Notes under the pieces: generated by a model
What the model saw: the letters and a program-made list of their open reading frames with translations, nothing else
Told to the model about the DNA's origin: nothing
Databases searched by the model: none
In this document: positions 11,871 to 23,499 of the stretch, in pieces
How the letters are laid out: each line of letters starts with the position of its first letter
Position numbering within the stretch: position 1 is the stretch's first letter
Source: Massospora cicadina
Taxonomy: Eukaryota; Entomophthoromycota; Entomophthoromycetes; Entomophthorales; Entomophthoraceae
Assembly: GCA_022478985.1 (NCBI GenBank)
Contig: JAKSZP010006619.1
Span: 62,001 to 126,000, forward strand
Reading direction: 5' to 3'
DNA length: 64,000 nucleotides
Translations under genes and position numbers: made by a program

Positions 11871-11888
11871 CCTTATTCCATCTATTGA

Positions 11889-12420
11889 AGGATCCAAAAA
11901 AGTGTTCATATGGAAAGAAGAAGCGCGGGAATCCTTTGATGAACTATGCCAGTACCTAATAGATTCTCCAATTTTGAAATATCTAAATTTTAGTTGAGAG
12001 TTTATTATACAAACTGATATTCATTGATGTCAATTGGTGCCATACTAAGCCAAGTAGATGAACTTGGGGATGAACATCCAGTGGCATATGTGAGCTGGAC
12101 ACTCTCAGTTGCTGAGAGGAACTACACCATAACTGAGCATGAATGCCTTGCGGTCATTTATGCCTGTAAGCAGTTTCAGGTGTATATCCACGGAACACAC
12201 TTTAAAGTGGTGATGTACCACTCCTCGTTGTGTTGGCTCCAAAGATTGAGAGAACCAGAAGGATGACTGGACCAATGGGCATTTAAGCTACAGGCTTATG
12301 ATTATGAGATTGTCCACCGAGCAGGGGCTTCTCACCAGAATGCAGATGGCTTATCGCGGTTACCAATGGTCCAGATGGTATACCCGCAGGCAGATAAACT
12401 ATTCCAGAGAATGGTCGACG
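11889..12420 (+). pseudogene. pol: G1 RT end and RNase H
   Basis: After the GAR insertion the pol reading resumes and shows the thumb-to-RNase H junction. An open block at 12024-12266 contains GAILSQVDELGDEHPVAYVS, AERNYTITEHECLAVIYA and a WLQRL segment, the standard Ty3/Gypsy RNase H. It corresponds to G2 29362-29829 (- strand). It is followed by YEIVHRAGASHQNADGLSR, the conserved end of the domain, with a TGA interrupting just after 12264. Confidence 0.8.
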
Positions 12421-13610
12421 GAGAAATTGGATATAAGCAGTGAGAAATCCATGGTGCACTTTAGAAAGTGATGGAAAACACTGAGACCATAGATGGACAA
12501 GTGTTTAAGATGATCAATGGGAAGCAGTTATTATTCCCTAAGCTGTCGGAAAGAGCAGCATTGTTTAAGCTGCTCATTAAGTTGTCAGGCATGGAGGCCT
12601 GAAAAACAACCAATCATATTTTCCAGTACTACTGGGAATCAATTAACTATGATGTTGTCAACTATCTAGCTTGTTGTGTGGAGTGCCAGCTGCACAAGCC
12701 ACATAAGAATACAACTGGATACTGACTGGTACACCCTGGATTTTCCTGTCATACAGTGTCCATTGACATAATGGGACCATTGATGATGAGCACAGAGGGA
12801 GTCAAGTATATAATAGTTGCCATCAACCATCTGATGAGATGGGTCAAGATGAAGACCCTGGCAAAAGTAGATGCTACCAGCACCGCGAAGTTCTCCTGGA
12901 TCAAGTAGTATATTGATATGGATGTCCACAGGTCCTGCTTAGCAATAATGGGACAAACTCCACATCTCATGTGATTCCGCGATTGAATGAGATAATGGGG
13001 ATCAGAGGATTCATGTCAGTACCCTACCAGCTGGAGATGAATGTACTGGTAGAACAAGTGAATGGAACGCTGGCCGCAACGCCGAGGAAGCTGGTCATAG
13101 AAAGAACTTTTGCGTGGGGAATGTACCTGAGTTTGATGACATTTGTCTACAATATCAGTCATCATACAGCGATGAGAAAACGCCATTTGAGTTGTTATAT
13201 GGGAGGAGGGCCGCGTTGCCACCAGTTTTATATTTGGTGGTAGAACCAACATTGGGGATGAGTGCTTAACAATACTTGAACTGACTGATGAATATCCTAA
13301 TTGATATGCAACTGCAAGCATTTGATACTACATTGAAGAGAAGAATATGAGCAAAATCAACGGATGATAAGAACCAACTGGCCTTAGCAGAATATTGAAT
13401 AGGCGAAAGAGTAGCATATTGTGGTATGAATGGCTTTAGAAGAAGAAACAAACTGGAGGTGTTGTGGTCAGGTCCATTTGAAATTATTGCCAAGATGGCG
13501 ACTGACACCTATTCCATCAAGGGTCTCTTGGATGGAAGAGTTGTAAATCGAGTCCATGCTAAGTATTTGAAGTGATGGATCAATGAAAAAACAAAAGAGT
13601 TCCCAAAGGA
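12421..13610 (+). pseudogene. pol: G1 integrase
   Basis: The zinc-binding region (CVECQLHKPH near 12680) precedes the catalytic core. Core motifs include VSIDIMGPL, YIIVAINHLMRWV and, in a shifted frame near 12930-13060, LLSNNGTNSTS (asparagine where the second catalytic D is expected) and LVEQVNGTL with the catalytic glutamate. A C-terminal GRVVNRVHAKYLK segment ends near 13575. No chromodomain follows. The part 12971-13243 is open; the rest is broken. Confidence 0.78.
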
Positions 13611-14159
13611 CCAATGAACCATTAAGTTGTTCATGTCCTGATGATTAGGTCAAGTCCAGAAAAGGACCTCTGAAACAATCTAGATGGTTAAATCTGAAAA
13701 TGACCTCTGAACCATTAAAACTGGTAGTTTTAAGTACCCAGGACCCACTTTGGGGGAAAAATAAAGAAAGGTGGAACGCTGAACTGAAACAAAGTCAAGT
13801 ACCATGGAAAAAAAGAAGAATAAAAATAAAAGATTGATAAAGATATTGGAAAAAAGATTATAAACAGCACAGAAAAACCAATATAGCTTTATAATTTTTG
13901 TTTTTATTAATTGTACTTGATATGGGGATGATTCCGCCTATGTTACCTCTTGAGGGGAGGGAGGACGGATTGCAGTAGGAATAAATAGCCCATCAAAATT
14001 GATGTGAGATTGGATGCTAGTGAGGGCTAGACCTACAAAAAACCAAGTTCTTTGAGTGGATGCAGATCCCTTTGAGAAATCAACTAGGGGAAGGGAAATT
14101 GAAATGTTGGAAGAAGCCAATCACAAAACCCCAGAGCAGGGAGGAAAGCAACTGTATAA

Positions 14160-15430
14160 AAAGAGTCAGACAGCAAATAACACTGAGTAATCCTGATATG
14201 GTACCAGAGTCAGAAGATTAGTCTTGAGCACCTGATGACAGGATTCATCAAGAACACTGAACATATGGTCCAGCAGCAAACAAGGAATGCTTGACAGGGG
14301 TTGCCAAATAATGACCCTTACTAAAGCCATCAGTGGAAGATACCAATGGGAAGCGCTGGAGAAAAGATAGTTGTGCAGGGAGCGAATGACATCCTGAAAT
14401 CAATGAATATGGGCTTTTAAGAAGCTGAAGGAATGGTATAACCCAGGAGAGGCTGGAAGCTTTGTGGACCAACTTCAAAGAACTTAGCCAGCAAAGCAAA
14501 GAGCATAAGTGGTGGTATCCTGATCTAGGATGTTCTTAGATTGGAGGGATTCAGCACTAAGGACAAAGCCTCAGTGACTTGGGCTTATAGTTCAGTGTAG
14601 GGGAGCTTAAAATAAATACTGTTACCAATAATGAGCTTGGTAGCCAAGACAGCGGGTTTGTAGAATTGTCTGAGTCAGAAGAGGAACTCAGGAAGCAGGT
14701 CTTACCCAGCAAGAAAAGAGCGATCAAGAGTGAAAGGCATAATTTCAGGGGCATCCATGATGATGGTCAGTGCATCTGCAAAAGGAGCCAAATCCAGGAG
14801 AGTTTCAAAATCTAACTCTGGAATTAATGACAGAGGAAGAATCAGCTGAGAGTTGTTCAAAATGCTTGCAAGCCTGGTTTTGGAGGGATTGGTTACCATT
14901 TATGGTAATTCAACGGAAAGACTAGCCGCTGGTGCCAGACTAGGCATATGAGTCCTGGAAGGTCCATAGCAAAGTGATTCTGTTAAGCATTCTGAATTAT
15001 CTGCTGGAAGAGCTGAAGATCTTGATCAGACAAACTGTTTAGAAGTTGCTAGTACAATGACTCATAATTTGAGATATGAGCTGGATGAGAGGGGGATGTC
15101 ATACTTATATGGAAGTCAACATTATGCACTCTACAATCCATTAAGCTCCAATTTAGGAGAAAATAATCTCAAAATTGATGGGATAAGCTATACAAGAGAA
15201 GAATTAAGAATGACTTGAGCAAAGAGGTTTTGAGAGAAATAACAAGGGAAAACATAAATAGGTATTCTTAATTGAGCCACAAGATGAACCTTGAAGGCAA
15301 GAGTCTCTTGTCTAGGACGAGGAGAAATTAGAGAATTGAGGATGCCAGACCAAGAATCCTGAATATGACAGCGGGGCATATGCCCTGACAGGAGAAAACT
15401 GGATCCTAGGACTAATATCATCATTAGTAA
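14160..15430 (+). pseudogene. Extra degenerate ORF after G1 integrase
   Basis: Between the integrase end and the polypurine tract there are ~2 kb that Gypsy elements do not usually have. Several + strand blocks look formerly coding: ERLEALWTNFKELSQQSKEH near 14455, an acidic/serine stretch LGSQDSGFVELSESEEELRK near 14640, MLASLVLEGLVTIYGNSTER near 14860, and MTHNLRYELDERGMSYLYGS near 15058. They are joined through frame changes and stops. I do not recognise the protein. It could be a captured gene, an env-position accessory ORF or the gag of another element. 13611-14159 shows no clear coding. Confidence 0.4.
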
Positions 15431-15639
15431 ATGATCAGCTCAGCACAACAGTAGATTGTGGGGATTGCGCTTTGAGTAGGCAGTAGTGAGGAGGAAGAGG
15501 AAGAGAGCCGCATGTTAAAGGTCATCCCAAGCAGCGTTGAGTATTGACGATCATACTCCGCTTGAATTAATGAAGTATTTGATCAAGTGTCTGAAGCAGT
15601 TTTCTCATGCCCTGGTCCTTTTCTCACTGGAAATCTAGG

Positions 15640-15652
15640 CAAGAGGGGGATG
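15640..15652 (+). promoter_or_regulatory. G1 polypurine tract
   Basis: CAAGAGGGGGA directly precedes the 3' LTR and is the expected primer site for plus-strand DNA synthesis. Confidence 0.65.
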
Positions 15653-16806
15653 CGTTGGAATTTTTGCCCATATTCCCACCCTGTTAGATTACCAAGAATT
15701 GCTAGGGGATAATTCCCTAATGCGGGGTGAATTGAAAATTGGGTGGACCCTAATTTTGGAGTAACTATGTTCAGGGAATTTTTAGGATATTTTCCTAGCC
15801 ATATCTATCAAGGATTAATCTGGACAAGTACTTAAGATCTCGTCAGGTGGAGTTGCTGACAAAATAGGGGCATCCGTAGTGATTAACTATCAGGTGTACC
15901 AATTGGTATCTGTCAGGTTTCATCACTGACTGATTGGGAATGAGTAGTAAGTTGTAAGACAAATGATGCCGCCTTAAACTAGTGAATTGATCAGTTGGTG
16001 TGTGACCTGCCTTAATGGGTAATAAGTCCCATTACCTAAGCAGGTCGCTAGCCAAATATGGTTTGTTTGCATGGATCAAAGGAAAAACATTAGATACACG
16101 TTTTACTACTCTTTCCATTTAGGTCTCAAGGATGTCCAATGACGGAATCCTAGTCAGGATGAGGAAGACCATCACTGCCAAGACAAGGATGGGTGTTTTA
16201 ACAGCTAAGGCTGCCATTTCGTTGAAGAGTTGTTAACCAAGGGTAAGATGACCGAATCCCCACTATAAATTCCCTAGAATTCACTCATAATAAAAAAAAG
16301 TAAACAGTTAGATCATATTACAGATATATAGTTCTATAGTTTTCATCCAATATATAGTTTAAGTAGTAAACTATTATCAGCTTTCAATTGTTCTATTCTT
16401 CTCAAGGATATTATTGCTGTGTGCGATAATTGGGAGACTCTTTTGGGAAAAGAGTAAAGATCTGAGCGGTGATCTAGAGAAGGAGGAGAATCAATTGGGG
16501 ATTGCTGCTGACTGTGAGTTGGATCAAAGAGACTGTCACCAGGGAATCTCAGAGAAGAGCAGGTTGGATAGAACGAGGGAACAAATCCCTATATCAAGAC
16601 ATCTCAAGTTTTTTGAAGCAGGAATACTGGCTGAGCATTGGGCTGAGATATAATAATTCCACTCAACTACAGATAATAGTCATCATACTATTATCAACCA
16701 ATAATATCATATACTATACAATGCGGACAAAGTGCACAAGAATTGAACCTGTGCAGTAATAAGTTTATTGAGGTTGTTTTCCAATAATAACCCAAAGCAA
16801 TAAATT
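15653..16806 (+). repeat. G1 3' LTR
   Basis: It aligns with 5307-6466 from its first bases (CGTTGGAATTTTTGCCC) to CAATAAATT, where it is cut before the terminal TTTTACA. What follows is Helitron-type 5' subterminal sequence, so the LTR end was lost when that sequence arrived. Confidence 0.82.
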
Positions 16807-17065
16807 AAATATATAGACTCTGACACCGTTTGATTGATTACCATGAAAGTTGGCACATATAAGTATTTTCATGGAGAAGGTTTTTATACTATCCACTTAG
16901 TTGTAACTTGCCAAAGGAGGTGAAATGGGGTGAAAATGGTTAAAATCATGATCATGAAATCTCAAGGAACTATAAAGCCTACAAAATCTCAAGGACTTTA
17001 AGGCCTAAAAACTTGAAATTTGGCATGTAGGTTCCTTATAGAGTTGTTGGCTTTTAGGATAGGAT
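16807..17065 (+). mobile_element. Helitron-type 5' fragment
   Basis: TATAGACTCTGACACCGTTT and CCATGAAAGTTGGCACATAT match the 5' subterminal block of the elements at 35534 (+) and 27340 (-). The fragment lacks a 3' hairpin. The remaining bases to 17065 hold two near-repeats of AAATCTCAAGGA and no coding frame. Confidence 0.5.
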
Positions 17066-17833
17066 TGTTGTATATAGGATATGAGAAGCTCACTTGGGTG
17101 CATTAAAACCTAAATAACAACAAATAAGAGTATAAACCCACTTAATTTAATAACTTAAATAGACATTAAAGACCAGAAAGTTGTATGTTTTTTGTAATTT
17201 TATTAAGTGTCATGGGGTAAGGAAAAAACAGACCCTCTTAATTTATGAACAAATAGTATTTAAAATGGCATTGAGTTTCTAAGAGATTTCATTGGTAAGA
17301 TCAGGACAGCTTGTTGCAGTCTGAATAAGTAAATATGTGAGTTCAGCCTATTGAAGCTCATAAAACTCACTTAAATTTAGCTGAATGATGGATGGGGAAT
17401 TAGTGGTAGGCAATATGTACCTGTGGGGTGATGATTTAATATTTTAGCCAATCCCCATTAGCTAAAATTATTGCACCTTGGGGGACCTCAGCTATGCCTA
17501 TAAAAGGGAGTGGTTCCCACTTAGATGATTTAAGGGAATTGGACGTGGCAGGGGGAGAAACTGCTGATGAACTCCCTGAGTTCCCTCATGTGGTTGGGGA
17601 AACTTGAATTCCCAAATTTGTGCTAATTACCCATTTAGTGTTCATAATAGTATTACCCCAATTTACAAAATTCATCAAGAATTGGCAAAGGCTTTTTGGC
17701 TGATAAAATCATTTGTATTATCTAAATTATCTTTACTATCATTGGAAACTTGTAAATGTCCAATATTTTCATGTGTTGGCCCATTTTGGACCACAACATT
17801 CTTTTATTATAATTGTGAGGGCAAATGTCCAAC
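17066..17833 (-). repeat. LTR related to G2, abutting the G2 LTR
   Basis: It starts TGTTGTATATAGGATATGAGAAGC and ends AAATGTCCAAC and aligns with the G2 LTR at 34174-34877, but is clearly more diverged. It joins directly to a second LTR start at 17834 that lacks the first ~17 bp. It may be an older solo LTR or the outer LTR of a tandem array. Confidence 0.6.
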
Positions 17834-17966
17834 GAGGATAAGCTTGCTTGGTGCATTAAAGCCTAAACTCCAGAAAAGAGGGGATTAAAACCACTTTATT
17901 AATAAAACTAACTAGACACTAAAAACTAAAAAGTTGTATATTTTTATAGTTTATTAGTGGAGTTAC
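17834..17966 (-). repeat. G2 3' LTR, distal part
   Basis: GATAAGCTTGCTTGGTGCATTAAAGCC through TTTTTATAGTTTATTA equals bases ~17-145 of the G2 LTR at 34190-34315. The rest of this LTR resumes at 27341, after the nested Helitron-type block, which is the evidence that one LTR was split. Confidence 0.72.
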
Positions 17967-18340
17967 CTGGCATTGCTTAATTTATGAGCTCACATTGAGC
18001 CTAAAGATTGTGCCAGCACTATGCTTGAGCCACTCAGACTAACAGCTTCAACGTTGACCTCATGGCTGGTGATCTGGTTGTCCTAAAAGTACTTAATTTA
18101 TAATGATCTACTTAAAAATCTAACTCTGATTTTGTTTTTTGGGTGAGCAATTTAATGACTTATTTAATAATATTTATTAATTCTCACTCTCACACCCAGA
18201 TAGATGAACCTATCAGATTTGATAGTTTCAGATTTGATATTATCTGCCAAATCTCACTATCACCCAAATAGATTGAACCTATCAGACTCAAAGGTTTCAG
18301 ATGTCAGTCAGTACATCAGTGAATGTGTTTTACTAAGTAA
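17967..18340 (-). repeat. Repeat block with tRNA-like boxes
   Basis: This parallels 41420-41870: GAGCTCACATTG, TGTGCCAGCACTAT, CTGGTGA(T/G)CTG, then 2-3 tandem near-copies of a ~75-bp unit containing TCTCAC..CACCCAAATAGATT, and ending GTTTCAGATGTCAGTCAGTA. On the - strand a GAGTGGTTCGAG-like segment resembles a pol III B box (best seen at 41461). It looks like a non-autonomous Helitron-type module lacking its hairpin. Confidence 0.45.
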
Positions 18341-18352
18341 ATAGCATTCATT

Positions 18353-18372
18353 ACCTGTGCTTTGCTATAGTG
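18353..18372 (-). other. Helitron-type 3' terminal hairpin
   Basis: The + strand text ACCTGTGCTTTGCTATAGTG is the mutated complement of CCGTAGCGAAGCACGGG; the terminal CTAG-like tetranucleotide (ATAG at 18341) lies about 10 nt further out. Confidence 0.55.
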
Positions 18373-19179
18373 TCTAAAGAATTTCAGATATTCAATTTAT
18401 TAATTTAGATTTTATACTATAGATAAATAATAACCACTCAGCCAAATATAATTGCTCAATTGAATCAACCAAAAATTACCAACCACTCATCTAAACCTAA
18501 TTGAACTTATCAAATCAACCAATAACTAATCACCCCTCAAAAATAAACTGTTTTCTATCAATTTGACCAAAAGCTATTAACCATTTGCCAAACAAATAAA
18601 CCTATCAAATCAAACAAATAACACCAAACTACTACCCAAAACATCTCTAGATATTTAAAGTCATTGTGTATGTGACATGTCTTACAAACTACTAAATCAA
18701 CTACTTAAATTAATTTTAGATTTTGCTATGTTAGCTCATCATTTACTTTTAACTTACACTTGCAATATTAGCTTTACCTATATAAATAGTTTAAGCGATA
18801 AAAAGTAATATAATAAAGGAGATTGTGCCAGAATTCAAACAACATACTTTTTTAAAATCTTTATTTAGAGCTAAAAGCTAAGCTGATTATGCTAGATTTT
18901 AATATAAAAACTCCATCTTTATTTTAAAATAAATTTTAAGGGAAAGTAAGAGGGGAGGGCGAAATACAGGCGATTCATCCAAGGGTAAAAAGACTGGGAG
19001 TTTGGGCTGCTAGGGTTCTAGACCTCTGACCATTGTTGATTGGTGATCGCCATTGCTAGCCACAGTTCTAGCATCAGCGGGCTTACAAGACATTCAATTC
19101 TCAGTTGATTAGTTGACTTATCACATATGACGAGTGATCTGGTGGGGAAAGCCAAATGTGCGGCTTTATAACACCTGGA

Positions 19180-22100
19180 GATTATGCGCAAAAATTTTGA
19201 GATTCAACAGAGCTGATCAAAGATAATCCAAATGGTCTTTAATACCAAACCTTTGTGGTGGGGGCACTCATTGCTCAAAAGCTTGGCAACAAGTGCACAG
19301 TGAATTACCCATACACAATAATGGTAGATGAAGGCTTGTAGTTGATCAAAGCCATTCTCAAGGTTTTTGTGAAGAAAAGATCCTGTGATGGATGTATCCC
19401 TTTTGGCAATTGTTTGCCTGATAGGATGTGTCACATTGTGGACCAGTATTTTTTAAACATGACGCATTCATAATAATGGTGGGTGATGTCTGCTTCCAGT
19501 TCAGCGCATATGGGGCACTCCTTGTGCAGGTAGTTCAGCCCACTGTGCTTGCATTATTTGAATGCCCAGTTTAGGATCCACCAGGTTATCGAACGCTGTT
19601 TGACAATTACCAAATGGGAGTTCAGGCCCAAAATCAACTCCTTTGTTGGGTAGTTGGCGTCGTGGCCTTTGGTAGCCAGTCATATAGGATTCGTGGACAA
19701 GTGGGTGGATTGCGCCCTGGATTTGGGAGTGGGTCCTCATATTCAATTAGCATCAATTTGTACCTTATTTTTATCAACTTGGTGGCATATTTGTTGGCAA
19801 TTCAGTTATACTCCTCCCAGTTTGTTGCATTAATCATTGCGAATTTACAGGCCTCAACGTCCCTTTGGATTTTGTTGGCATTTCAAGTCAATTGCTCAAA
19901 TGACCATCCACCCTAGCGCATGGCCTAATTGCATAGTCATCAGTAGTGTGGTGTACCCTTTCAGGAGGTTATCTGCAGGTGGTGATCCATCAATTCACAT
20001 ATTGAGTGGGGTGAGACCAGCTCTTGAAGACCTTGGGCTCTTGCCCAGTTCACGCCCCATGCTAGGGTCAGGCAACGCATGTGTTTCTGTGTTAGCTTAA
20101 GGAATGACTTCCTCTATATTCGCCAAGCATGAGATTTGAAGTTCAGGAGGCCCATGCCTCCTTCGTTCTTTGGTTTTGACAGGGTTTCCAGCGCTATTGG
20201 CACCGCCTTCGCCTTGAACCACAGGAAGGTTCAGAGCATTGTCCTAATTTTCTTCTCTAGGTTTGGGCTCATTGGCAGCACATGAGTGACATACCACAAC
20301 TTCAAGAAGATGAAGATGTTGATTGCCTGCACTTTCTCTTCAAGGCATAGTCTGGCATACTTCCAGCATGCCATTTGGATCGATAAGATTGATAATACTT
20401 CCTGTTTGGTTTTCAGTACCGCTGGTCCCTTATCATTGAATAGTATCCTGAGGTATTGGATTGTCTGGGAGTTCATGATTGGCGTTGTGTCAGTTGGTGG
20501 GTTGAAGTTTGGATTGCTGATCCTCATTACTGAGGTCTTTGCCAAGTTGACTTTTATGTTCAAAGCTAGCTGGTATAGGTCTAATAGTCCCTTGGCGCCC
20601 TGGAGGTTGGTTGGTGAGCTTATGACTACTACCATGTCATTGGCGAAGTCTAGCATTTTCAGTGGCAATTGATTAGGGTGGACTAGGCCTCAGAGTTTTT
20701 CATCCGCTGTCACCAGCAAAATGTTGGCTGCAAAATTAAATAGTATCAGTGATATAGGGTCGCCTTATCAGAGACCCTGCCCGACTGGAATTCTGTTGGT
20801 TACACCATCTGCAACAATCACCTTTGTTACCAGGACTGAGTACAGCGTCTTTATCCATGCGCAAAAAGTGTCAGGGATACTGACTGCCTTTAACGCATCA
20901 TGTAGGAATGACCATGCTACTTGGTCATATGCCTTTTCCATGTCAAGGAATATAAGGTACCCCTGCTCAATCCACCTCACATCCTGGAGTATGCTTTGGA
21001 CTGAACCAATGCTGTCCCATATACTCTGGCCTTTGTTGAATCCATTCTGGGCCTTATGGAGTGTGCGTGGTGCCGTTGCTATCAGCTGATTAGATAGTAT
21101 ATGCATGAGAAGTTTATAATCAGCATTTGATAGTGCAATTGGGCGCCAGTTCCAAAGTTGGCATCTGAGTCCCTTTTTGTACAAGAGTACAATTTGGGTC
21201 TCTTGGCCCCCTGGAATTTGCTGGCCATTTTGTAAGCAGTGGTTAAAGAGGGCTTTAAGCTCCGGTGCAATGCAGTCATGGTATGCGCTGTATATTTCTG
21301 TGCACATATTGTTGGGGCCTGGTGCTTTCATTCTTGGTGACTCCTTTAGCGCCCTTTTAGATTCACCAATAGAGATTTCAGCAGATAATTTGGTGATATC
21401 TTCTGGCGTACAGCCCCCAGTGCTGGCTTGGCCAGATCAATTAGGGTTTTTGTTGCCAATTTGCTCATTTCTTGTTGTCAGAAGAGATCATCATAGAATT
21501 GCTTGACCTTGCACTTGATCATTTCTGAGTCTATTAATACTACCCCTTCCACTGTCTCCACTTCCCGTACCCTATCCTTGGTTCAGTTTTCCTTGAGGTG
21601 CTTCAGGCCCTCTTTGGTCATCATCCCCATTAGGATCTGATATTGGTAAGTCACATTGATCCATTGTTCTAAGTCTTGCTTCATCATTATAGCCCAATAC
21701 TTTTTGTGCGTTGTTTGTACTCGTTCCACCAGTCTTTGCTGTCCCGCTGGGTGAGCCTCAGCCCTTCTAACTTAGACTTCAGCTGTTTTGCAGCATCAGT
21801 TCGCTTGTAGGAGGTCGCTTTTTCAAATTTCATGCTATCATGCTTCAGTTTCACTTTGATCTGAGTCCATCATTCTAGCAGGTCCAACTCTGGGTGGTTA
21901 TCCAGATATGCGACCAATTGATCCAGTCCAGTGTCAATCTTTTGGTGCCATTCCCCATCCCTCAGCTTGGCTGGTGCCAGCTGCCATTTGAAATTCCTTG
22001 GGGGTTCATCAAGATCAATATCCATGCAGACGACCATGTGGTCACTTTTGGCATTTATGCTGACCTTGCTGTTGGACGTCATCGTCTTGAGATTTGATGA

Positions 22101-22640
22101 CACTAGGATGTAGTCTAAACGTGATCCAGACTGTAAGATCCATCAGAGTCATATGACCATCGCATTAAGTTGGCTGGGTTGTCATCCTCTTTGTCAATCA
22201 CTAGGCACATCCCCAATTTGACTAGGTAATCCAGCATCTTGTCAGCCTTTATGTTGGGATGTTCTCTCATTGGGAACGTATCCAAGCTCACATTTGTCCA
22301 ACAGTTCAGGTCTCCTGCTATTATGGTTGTTACTTTGGATGGCACCTCCGCTAGATATTCCCAAAATATAGTTTTTGTGGAGCTTCAGTGGAGCATAGAC
22401 TGCCACCACCCGTATGCTATTGCCAGTTTACTGTTTGTAGCCATCACTATCAAGATCCTTCCAGCGTGAGTTTCCTCCACAAATTCCAGGTCTATTTTCT
22501 TGTACATTGCAACAATCGCCACATGGTCCATCCAGAGGGCTTGGCAGCCTATTTGGCGGGACCATGGGTGGTTAATCACGTTGTGGTTTGAGCTTGGCAC
22601 CATTTCCTTTTGGTTACCAGCTTGCATTTCTGAAATAAAA
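19180..22640 (-). pseudogene. LINE ORF2: endonuclease and reverse transcriptase
   Basis: Endonuclease (22640-21870): GRILIVMATNSKLAIA, AGDLNCWTNVSLDTFPM near 22310, RLDYILVSSNL near 22100 and SDHMVVCMDIDLDEPP near 22040 match the APE-type fold (metal-binding D/N and the SDH motif). Reverse transcriptase (21331-20231): MKAPGPNNMCTEIY, NWRPIALSNADYKLL, AQNGFNKGQSIWDSI, LIFLDMEKAYDQV and LDFANDMVVV near 20640, where canonical FADD reads FAND. The C-terminal region near 19540-19490 has CPICAELEADITHHYYEC, a Cys/His motif typical of the family. Frameshifts divide the domains. It would nick target DNA and copy its own RNA. Confidence 0.82.
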
Positions 22641-23499
22641 ATTAAGTTGATATTATTATTAGTTTTTAAAATGGTGCATCTTTCTCCTCCTCGTTTGTAT
22701 GCTCACCATCCCCCAAGCATTTGTGGTCGCAATCCTTATTTCTGGCTGCCTGACCCACAGGTATGAGGATTAGCATTATCTGGGTTATGAATCGATTCAC
22801 ATACTGAGGTCTGTTTGTTAGATGAAGATGGCATTGAGGGTTGGTGGGGGGTATTATTCGGCTTTTGGGCCAGTTGGTCAGGACTGGTATTATATTCCCA
22901 GGAATCCTGTGCACCAGAAAATTCAGTCGCCATCCCCATCTCCATATTGATGGATAGTGGGATGGTTTTATTGTTGGGTCCAGGTGCCCCTTGTCCCCTA
23001 CTGGCAGAGCGGAAGATTCCCCCTCCTCCATCATTCAGATTCTCACCCCTTCATTCAATTTGTCAGCTGTACTCAATTTTTTTGTCAGTGATTGTCCGGC
23101 CAACTTTGCCAATTTAGTTGCATCTACTGATTTTTTGCTGGTCTCCTTGGGTTTGTTTTCCAATGACTTCCAATTTGATTTAGTGTTTGCTTTCAGCTTA
23201 TCAGGCTTCAATTTCAATTTAATGGCTTTCTGCATCCATCACTTCTTGGGGGATTTCTTCAGGTTTGCCTTTTGCCATCTTTCCTCCTTGCGGATCGTCC
23301 ATTCCACTTGGGATGGGCGTGGCTCCATTGTTATGAGATCCGTTCCTTCATCCATTACATACAATTCAGGGTTTGTATTTATAAATGGCTTGTCATTCGC
23401 TTTGGTTCACTTGGCCGCTTCTCATTCCCATGCTTCCCTATGTGCCAGGTACACTACTTGTTGTTGGCATTTCATGTCCGCTACCTCCGTTAGGTTGCA

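Larger units (their letters stand above)
5307..16806 (+). mobile_element. Ty3/Gypsy retrotransposon G1
   Basis: Two LTRs about 1.16 kb long (5307-6466, 15653-16806) bracket a primer-binding site, gag, protease, reverse transcriptase, RNase H, integrase, an extra 3' ORF and a polypurine tract, all on the + strand. Domain order PR-RT-RH-IN is that of Ty3/Gypsy. No chromodomain follows integrase. A GAR retroposon splits pol at 9957-11870. Frequent stops and shifts show the copy is dead. Its LTRs differ at many sites, so the insertion is not recent. Its proteins are closely similar to those of G6 at 60429-64000. Confidence 0.88.
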
